From Anthoceros angustus (lineage: Eukaryota > Streptophyta > Anthocerotopsida > Anthocerotales > Anthocerotaceae), in NCBI GenBank assembly GCA_010909165.1, contig MU008158.1:3311478-3375477 (forward strand): 64,000 bases of DNA, given 5' to 3'. Of the stretch, positions 57,176 through 64,000 are shown piece by piece (positions within the stretch are counted from its first letter, which is position 1; each line of letters opens with the position of its first letter). A program made the position numbers and the translations under genes. The notes beneath the pieces are model-generated. The model saw only the letters and a list, made by a program, of their open reading frames with translations, was not told where the DNA came from and ran no database searches.

Positions 57176-58639
57176 GAGAGGGAAGAGGGGTGGGAGGAGG
57201 AGGAGGAGGAGGAGGAGGAGGGCGCCGGCCGGCCGCGCCCCTCACCGCGGGAGATGACCACCAAGGTCTGGTCATGGAAAGCGCCCGCTCAATTTGGATT
57301 CTATGGGGACTACAAAGGCACATAGTGGCGCACGGAGGCGAAAGGAAGAAAACCGAAGAAAACGCAAGTGGAAGCGAGATGTTTTGGACATGCGAGGATT
57401 TCGAGATGAAGAACGGTTAGAAGACGCGATCCGGATGCACTCTCTCGCTGAGGGATTCACCACGAAGAAGGTTGTCTTGGAAACAAGTGTTGGTCAAGTT
57501 GGAGAACTTAAGACCACCGCACATAACGCCGGATGCGCAGATTCGAGGGTTGATGAGGCATGGGCCAATTATTGGCTCGGGTTATTTCGAAGGGAGGATA
57601 GAGGAGGGTGTTTTGCCACTCTTATGTATGATAGATCCAAGTGAGTGCGACCTCGAAGTCGGATCGGAAGCGATGGCGGCGAAAAAATACGTTATGGGGT
57701 TCTTGGGAACCATACATATGCGACCATGAAACATCTATGTGATATCTCACCGTGGAAGAAGAGGTTTCAATATGTGGAAGCACATGTCTATTGTGGGCTT
57801 CTTGTAAATGCGAGTGCCGCCACGGATCACAATACCATGTCGGACAAAGAAAGAAGATGAACTTCATTGAGCGGTCCGTACTTACGAGATGAGCTGCAGA
57901 TTGCGAACGCGAAGGAGTACAGATGACCATGGCATGGAAGTACAACTGCAAAGTGCTTGGATTGATTGAGGATGATGAAGACGATGTCTACAAGCGTAAC
58001 AAAGTAGACAATCGCACACACATTTTATGCATCGCCAAGGTGAGGAAGGTGTGGGACAATGTGGACTTGATTTTTCAAAGTGGGAGGTGGAGAGCTTATG
58101 GAGCAAGAAGCATTTACCGGTGAGGACTAGCAAGAAAGGGAAAGGGAAGCGGAAGATGGTGACGAGCGTACAAGTGGACAGATAATGTGAAGCCAAAGGA
58201 CATGTTGGCAAAGCCATGGAAATCCTTCCAAGGAATACCACCGGAGAGTGCGGGCAGCAAATTCGTCACAATGTAAAAGTTTTAACTGGACTTATTGATT
58301 TGAAGGGCATGGATGAGGAGATCACTTTATGGAAGAAGTTCCATGTCATACAAGTTGCTATGGTAAACACCGGGTGCTCTTCGTCAGAGGTGCGAGAAGA
58401 ATATCCGCTGCATTCGGCTGCACTGGATGTTGTCCCGCTTTCAAACCGCTTTGCTGGAAAGGTTAGTTTCGCCCATGTGTTCGAAAAGTGGAGGCGCCGG
58501 CCGCGCCTCCTCTTCTTTGCGTTTGGACTAACCATCATGTGTTTGGCAAAGAATCGAAGGATATTGAGGTCCTTTCCAAACTTCCATGTCTTCCAACATT
58601 TCATTTTCAAGTAAATAATTGAAAGGATCGGAGGACGAG

Positions 58640-59492
58640 CAGGTTTCTGCGACAAGGACCTTGAGGAAGGATTGAGGTCTTCAATGTTCCATCCCTGACA
58701 AACAAGTACAATACCAAGTGGAAAGGTGGATGTTTTGGACATGCGAGGATTTCGAGAGGCCTAAGTACACACTGGTGATGGACGCTCCAAGGGGTTTCAA
58801 ATTGGGCCCTTGGACAAACGAGTTGACATGCACATGATGATGGACACCTTTGCGAGTTTTGCGGAGAAAACTACTGGATGAGTTGAGAATGATTGTCATG
58901 CATGGTGTGGAGGAGGCTCACCGTGAGGGAGTCAATGCGAAAGTGGAGCAAGAAAGGGGCTTGGTCTCATTTGTATGGGACAAGACCAACATGAACAATG
59001 ACGGTGGATTCAAACCGTGGAATATGTCACGGTAGGGTGGGGCATGGGAGATGGATTCACAGGATAGAGTTCCAATGATGCCTAATGCCATGCACGGCAC
59101 TTTCAACAATGGGAGGTCCGTGATCGCACACGATACGGCCAGAAGAAACAGTGTACATGTCCCAAGACAAGCTGGTTGTTTGCCCATACCAGAGGCCTCT
59201 GGGGCTTATGATGAAACTTATCAGAACCTTCTCGCGAGAGGGGGATTGGATTTTGGACGTATGCTCCGGGAGTGGGACAACGTTATTGGCTTCCCTACTG
59301 TGCGGCCGGAATTGTATTGCTGTTGAAGCTGACTTGAGGTGTGCAGGATACATACCACAGCGGATTGCTGGGCATGAGGTTCACGATCTTGAAGAAGAGG
59401 CGGCGTTTGGCGCCCACCGCAGGTCTTACTTGATTTTAGGCGAAGGAGGTGTGTATCGTGAGAAGGACTCGCAAGCGCAGTTGTTTCCTTAA
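58640..59492 (+). other. DNA methylase N-4/N-6 domain, copy 2 with SAM-binding motif
   Basis: Repeats the copy 1 segment with frameshifts (catalytic site DAPR) and then carries the only SAM motif: DWILDVCSGSGTTLLASLL followed by GRNCIAVEADLRCAGYI, the F/C-x-GSGTT box with a downstream acidic residue that binds the SAM ribose. The frame ends at 59492. A different frame continues to 59712 with an acidic tail (GENDSFDEEEVGACN), perhaps the true C-terminus after a shift. Confidence 0.65.
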
Positions 59493-59845
59493 ACGCAAGG
59501 CGGTGAAGACCAAAGCGGTGATCTTTTGGCGGATGGGCAGCAAACTTTGGACAACTGTGGCAGCCTTCCCACCCTTGACGGCGGTGCACGAGAACAAGAA
59601 GACACAAGGCGTTGGGGAGAACGATAGCTTCGATGAAGAGGAAGTGGGCGCTTGCAATCGCTATTGTGATGGATTCGGAGTTTTCTCTGCCCCCTGTCGA
59701 GTCCCAAGTTAGCCCTAAGGAATAGGCTTAGTGTTCTCATGTCATGTGCGTCTGCTGCTTCGTTTAGTTCATACTGTGTTATGGGACCGTTTCATTGCGG
59801 CAAGTGTTGTCTTCGGTTTTGCCAGTTCCAAATAAACAATGAAAG

Positions 59846-59861
59846 GGCGCCGGCCGGCGCC
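59846..59861. repeat. GGCGCCGGCCGGCGCC palindrome
   Basis: A perfect 16-bp palindrome in the 3' flank of the methyltransferase locus. The same or slightly altered palindromes lie at 50413-50433, 50458-50473, 53806-53824, 53907-53919, 54031-54048, 55110-55128, 56410-56430, 57221-57240 and 58490-58510, and throughout 43737-44090. Confidence 0.9.
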
Positions 59862-60051
59862 TCTATCCGCTTTCATGTCTTTGTTGCGAATCGTTTTTGA
59901 ATACCTACGTGTTCTACCATGGTCGACCTTTCTTCAAAAAGAGCTAAAAGGCATATTTCGGGACTGTGTGTCATGTGCAAAGAGGGTTTTCATTTCACGG
60001 AAGGGGGTTCGGATATTCACCCCCTTCACAAGATATCGTGTTCCATGATAG

Positions 60052-60310
60052 TATGAATTCGCAGACAAGTCATAACAAGAAACTACATTATGATGTGCAT
60101 GAGTTACAACGCAAGTCACGATAAGAAAGCTAATGATATGCACATGTTTAGGCGCACGGTTGTAAAGTGACACACCATGATAGTATGAATTCGCAGACAA
60201 GTGATAAAAAGAAACTACATGATGATGTGCATGAGTTTAGGCACATGAAGCAAGTCATGATAAGAAAGCTAATGATATGCACATGTTTAAGCACACGGTT
60301 GTAGAGTGAC
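60052..60310. repeat. 121-bp tandem duplication
   Basis: Copies start with CATGATAGTATGAATTCGCA at 60052 and 60174. They include GATGTGCATGAGTT and GATATGCACATGTTTA, and end GCACACGGTTGTAAAGTGACAC and its AGAGTGACAC variant. Confidence 0.85.
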
Positions 60311-61782
60311 ACTCTTGAAAAATGAAAACTCTGTCGGACCCCTCGAAAGGTAAGCTAGTTCTAATTTTGAGTCTAATTCTAATTCTAGTTTCAATTCTAA
60401 TGATCATTTGAATATAATTTTAATTTTAATTATACTAATTCTAATTTTAATTCTAATTTTTGGATGTCGTTGGGCCTATTGCAAGAGTGTACGTGCGATG
60501 ATTGTTCCGCTGTCGCTGTGGCCTGCGTCTCAATCTCCGAAGCAATCAATGCTTCGCGCGTGTCAAATCTGGCGTGGCATGCCATGCCTCGCCCATCACG
60601 ATTCTCTCTCATCATGGTATACTTTAAACGCAACACCATGTACCGGTCCATACAGGATGTCACTGCCGTATTTTGCCCAACACGACACAACCCCAGTATG
60701 CGCACCCACCACAACGAGGTTGTGATGTAAACCAACCATGCTTGATTTTAGAAGCGCACGAATAGGGTGGAAACGAACGCGCGTAAAATTTGCAGGCCGC
60801 ACCGTATTGCAAAACGGAGTGCACAAATACGAATACCACTTGTACGTGTACAGAATTTGAAAAGGCATCGTATATATATTTGAGTAATGACATCGGGCAA
60901 TACGTACCTGGAAGCCAAGGCATATTATATACTTATAGTCTGGTACACGCATAACAATAAAGGCAGGGGAAAAACAAAGGAATGAAAGCAATAATGGCAA
61001 ACCCACATGGGAAGGAGGTTCGTACCAAGCCTCGCAAAATCAACATAAGAGGGTGTAACACTTTGGTTGTTGCAAATATGTTGAAATTTTGAAAGGGCCA
61101 AATACCGCCTCTTACTACACTGCAACAAAATTGCAACAAGATCAGAATGCGATTGTAATAAGATGGAGGGTTGGTTACCAAGCTGACTAGATAAGGGGCC
61201 AAATAAGTGTAACAAGACCCCAAGATTTCAACATAATTGCAACATGGGGGGGTTCAAATCTTAACAAAAAGTGTAACATAGGCGGCCTTTTCTAGTAGGG
61301 TTTTCTGAAGAGAAAGAGAAGCATGCCCCATTCCCCACAATGTGGGTAGCAATGCTATTCATAGGATGTTGCACCAATCAATAGGATTAACTGAACCTTG
61401 TCACTGCACAAAGGTTGGCATGCTATATGCTTGTTTTGCAATTCGAATTGGGTACTGTGCTAATTTGTGAAACATGCTAGTGAAGGAGTCTAGGCTATAC
61501 AAGGCCAGAAACAGTCTGAACAAATTCCTCAGCCCTCGATTGCAAAATTTCTCAGCCCTCGATTGCAAAATTCCTCAGCCCTCAGCCCAATTTTTCAGCC
61601 CTCAGCCCTCGGTTGCAAATGTGTGAGAGGCCACACTCGTACACACAAGCCTTTAGAGACTAAAACAAAGGCATCACAAAGGTATCACAAAGTAAACACT
61701 TTTTTCTTCTTCGGTCTTGAGCGTTCTTCAATGCCCTTGAAACGCACTAACCAGTTGGTCTCGTCATTCGGAACAAACTCCT

Positions 61783-62513
61783 CTAATACTGCCATCGCTC
61801 AGGCCTCGCCCACCGAAATGCAACTTCCCTAATACGATGTTGTGCTTGTTCCATTATTGCGCAGACCTCAAACAAAATAGCAGCTTGGCTTCCACAATGC
61901 TTGAATACCCATGCAGTTGCATCCAAGTCTCGACGCTGCTTCACCTTCAACTCGCCCAAGCTACAGGTTGATGGGAAGAGGTGCGACAACAAGATTGCCA
62001 GATTACCGTTGTATCCTGAACATGATTACCATGTGACATCTCATTCTCCGTAACAAGATTTAGGTCAGGTAATGTTCTTCCTTCTTCTTGTGCGCGAACA
62101 TAAGATCCATTGGTACACCAAGCAAGGCGCAATAACTGGGAAGTATGTTCAAATATACCACATACCTGTTGCACCTTCACAACATGTTTGCAAATGAATC
62201 CTTTCTGCCCCATCCCACAAGTACAAAATGCCCATGGAGAATGTGCAGCCTCAATGACGTAAACTTTGTCACTATCCTCAAAGGACATGCAATATGCAAC
62301 AGTAGACCCAACTACAGACGGGAATATGACAGCCTCGTCTGGGATTGTGCTCGCTGCAGACAAAACATGCTCATATACCTTCTCGAGTTTTAAATTCGGC
62401 TTATAACCCCCAGTCTTGGTGAAATCAAGTATGGAAGACCACATATACACTAGCCCCTCTCTGAAGTGTCGGGATGAACGATTTTTTTTTTTTTGAGAGT
62501 GTTTGTATAGCAA
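61783..62513 (-). pseudogene. SWIM zinc-finger fragment, MULE/FAR1-like transposase remnant
   Basis: The minus-strand frame contains FCTCGMGQKGFICKHVVKV, a SWIM motif (CxC..CxH) typical of the C-terminus of Mutator-like and FAR1/FHY3-type transposases. Upstream YEHVLSAASTIPDEAV and VYVIEAAHSPWAF fit the region just before SWIM. The frame starts in low-complexity Lys/Arg, a further frame (61992-61783) follows a shift, and no catalytic DDE region is in the window. It is a truncated remnant. Confidence 0.6.
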
Positions 62514-63278
62514 AGTGCTTTGAGAATCGCCTGGGTAAGGTCTTTTATACGAGAATGGTCCTTGGCCCTTGGGATAATAATTTGTTTTTTTTGAACCTTA
62601 GGTTTTCAATTTTTGATAGGTAGGTCGGAGATAGAGTCCTTGGGTTTTGGTGATTTTAGAAATAAGAAAGTGTCTATATATGTTAGGTGCCTACACCGCC
62701 ACAGGGCGCAGCTGGAGGTAGCCGCCCACCACGGTCAAGAACGGGACATGCACTGTGGGAGTTTACAACCCTAGTGGCGGAGCACCGCTGCAGCCGAGAA
62801 TCGAGAGACGGACACACCCAAAGACCGCGAGGTTGCGAAATTCGGCTGTGCCGGGCGAGCCGCAGCAGTCGCGCACATGCACCGGCGAGCTCGTCACTGC
62901 AGCAGGACGACGCTGCCGTGGGGCGGCGTGGCGAAGAGCAGGACGTCTGAGACCGGGGTTTACAACCCTAGTGGCGGAGGCGCGACAGTCGGCGCAAGCG
63001 AGAGAGACGGACACACCCAAAGACCGCGAGGAAGAGGCCATGGCTCGAGGCAGGCGTCGGGCGGGCGGGCTGACAAGTGGCGCATCTGCAGCGCTGGGCG
63101 GAGCCTCTGTTTTGTGCGGGTTGGACGCCGTGTCGGTCAGGCACGGCGTGTGGCGGAGGAAGAGAACAGTGGAGTAGCGAAGGAGGAAAAGAGACGCTGA
63201 GGCAAGAGCGCCAGCGCAACGGCAAGTGGAGGAGACGCGCGAGGGTGGTGTTCCCTTTTCTGACCAGCGTTTGCAGGA
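62514..63278. repeat. GC-rich region with a 196-bp spaced direct repeat
   Basis: GTTTACAACCCTAGTGGCGG with GAGACGGACACACCCAAAGA and CCGCGAGG occurs at 62761-62836 and 62959-63032. It could be part of a 5' leader or first exon of the gene to the right, but frames do not stay open across both. No product is recognised. Confidence 0.55.
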
Positions 63279-63932
63279 GTGTTGGGTTCTTTTCCTGAAG
63301 AAACAAGGAGAAAGAGAGATGGCGCCCGAGCGCCGAAATTTCACTCATGCAAAGGCCCAACATGGACCATCGAGAAGGTGAGCTGTGCAGGAGCCGGGTC
63401 CGGAATTTATGGAGATGAAATGGTGTTACGATACCAAAGATTGGTGCAAGAGTGCGCCGCAATTGAGAACCAAGTTGCAAGAGGGAGACGCGAGGAAGAG
63501 GCCGCAAAACTGGATTTGGGACTCTTTCGAGCAGCAGAAGGGCAGAAGGAGGATGGAAGCTTGGTAATTGACCCCAGAAAGAAGACCACGAGGCTGCGGT
63601 GCGCTCATGAAGCCTGGGAAGTGAGAGTGAACAATGGATGGGTGACTCGCCAACTCGTGTTCACACCGGTGGGATTAGCCAAGTGGATTTTGTGTTTCGT
63701 AATCGGAAGTTGGATCATATGGCGCACTACTCGGTCTTTCTTCATGAGGTGGTTAAAGGTACACAATCGATTGGGGCGGATGATCTTTGAAAGAGCCTGT
63801 GGAGGAGAGGCGAATTTGCTCTCCCTTCCCTCGACCCTCCTTGATTTCACCTTTTCTAATTCATGTGTTCGCGATTCCGTGTCTAACGAGTTGGAAGTCA
63901 GGTTCCGCCTTCATAGCCGGAAACCGCCGTGA
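63279..63932 (+). CDS. Hypothetical protein
   Basis: A 217-codon open frame from Met 63279 near the right edge. The middle is polar (ECAAIENQVARGRREEEAAK, possible coiled coil). A hydrophobic stretch LAKWILCFVIGSWIIW at about 63675-63722 is flanked by Arg-rich sequence and could be one membrane segment. No family is recognised and no splice evidence is available; it may be a by-product of the GC-rich region or an exon of a gene continuing to the right. Confidence 0.3.
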   Translation: MLGSFPEETRRKRDGARAPKFHSCKGPTWTIEKVSCAGAGSGIYGDEMVLRYQRLVQECAAIENQVARGRREEEAAKLDLGLFRAAEGQKEDGSLVIDPRKKTTRLRCAHEAWEVRVNNGWVTRQLVFTPVGLAKWILCFVIGSWIIWRTTRSFFMRWLKVHNRLGRMIFERACGGEANLLSLPSTLLDFTFSNSCVRDSVSNELEVRFRLHSRKPP

Positions 63933-64000
63933 ACTCAAGGTAGAGGAGGAGGAGTGTAAGGAAGATTAGGGAAGGATTCCAGCAGTTGGGAATGCGCTTC
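63933..64000. other. Right window edge
   Basis: 68 bases with nothing recognisable. Confidence 0.5.

Larger units (their letters stand above)
55066..59235 (+). repeat. 2.1 kb tandem duplication of the methyltransferase gene 3' part
   Basis: About 55066-57175 and 57176-59235 are direct copies. At about 57175 CTTCTCGCGAGAGGG runs into GAAGAGGGGTGGG instead of on into the methylase SAM motif; CGAGAGGG is shared by both parents. At 57375-57410 an extra piece (GATGTTTTGGACATGCGAGG) copied from the 56655/58730 site is inserted, a second template-switch-like join. Confidence 0.9.
52938..59492 (+). pseudogene. ParB-like domain plus beta-class N4C/N6A DNA methyltransferase (broken, tandemly duplicated)
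   Basis: A single gene seems to have run from Met 52938 to about 59492, but most of it is present twice and all parts are frameshifted. Order: (1) a basic N-terminus (MSSGKTSRTKAASVQGLG) and a globular piece (FSYEETVHIRRLGGQIDPVM, YEFDADDPGPRYIWSYVLDL, FENHEARMIDVIFARFPPKS); (2) a low-complexity Arg/Gly/Glu linker carrying GC palindromes; (3) a ParB-like domain; (4) a connector; (5) a DNA methylase N-4/N-6 domain. In beta-class enzymes the catalytic motif precedes the SAM motif, as seen here. ParB-methylase fusions are known in phages and bacteria. The promoter-like duplication lies upstream and a terminal-like repeat downstream. Introns may also interrupt it; none could be proven. Functional status is doubtful on this sequence. 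Confidence 0.6.
59713..61782. other. 3' flank of the methyltransferase locus and intergenic DNA
   Basis: 59990-60045 holds the terminal-like GGATATTCACCCCCTTCACA with AAGATATCGTGTT. 60052-60165 and 60173-60290 are direct copies (ATAGTATGAATTCGCAGACA). 60360-60465 is an ATTCTAATTT microsatellite. 61520-61618 has four CTCAGCCCTCGATTGCAAAA-type units. No supported gene; small frames near 60408-60735 have no motif. Confidence 0.6.

Overview
The window is nuclear DNA of a land plant. Its intact genes are plant-type (a Tm-1-like protein, a plastid-targeted isopentenyl diphosphate isomerase, plastid ribosomal protein PSRP-3, an HIR-type band-7 protein, an LRR receptor kinase), and nearly all have short GT..AG introns of about 55-135 bp. 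Such compact introns beside a repeat-rich accessory region fit a lycophyte such as Selaginella, or a similar seed-free plant. This is an inference; no sequence search was possible.

Layout. 1-4879: a Tm-1-like gene on the minus strand (its 3' part runs off the left edge) divergent from an HMG-CoA lyase gene. 4880-8105: AT-rich DNA with a 61-62 bp satellite. 8106-15202: a complete but decayed Ty3/gypsy chromovirus on the minus strand, with two LTRs, primer binding site, polypurine tract and the 5-bp target duplication CAAGT. 16091-17738: ribosome-biogenesis gene BRX1. 19733-25384: an LRR receptor kinase whose ectodomain appears in three tandem copies. 27741-29186: HIR gene. 32728-33540: a short two-exon gene for a secreted potato-inhibitor-I protein, hidden in AT-rich DNA. 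34885-36266: IPP isomerase. 36713-37334: PSRP-3. 38461-40424: a SAWADEE-like plus RRM protein.

From about 41.2 kb to the right edge the character changes: minisatellites, an LTR-element fragment, a GC-rich palindrome family, and decayed multi-copy coding segments typical of mobile DNA. A pair of unknown genes forms a large inverted repeat (44.1-45.35 kb and 47.77-49.4 kb). A possible Harbinger-like transposase remnant lies at 49.9-50.3 kb and a MULE/FAR1-like SWIM fragment at 61.8-62.5 kb.

The most unusual locus is 52.3-59.7 kb. A promoter-like duplication precedes a broken gene that appears to encode a ParB-like domain followed by a beta-class N4-cytosine/N6-adenine DNA methyltransferase. 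That architecture is familiar from phages and bacteria, not from ordinary plant genes. The downstream flank carries the same terminal-like sequence as the inverted-repeat pair, suggesting one mobile family.

Three unrelated loci (the retrotransposon, the receptor kinase and the methyltransferase) carry 1.1-2.1 kb direct duplications whose copies differ mainly by short deletions, and whose junctions show 5-9 bp microhomology. This may be real duplication and decay, or local assembly and consensus error. Gene models in those places should be read with that in mind.
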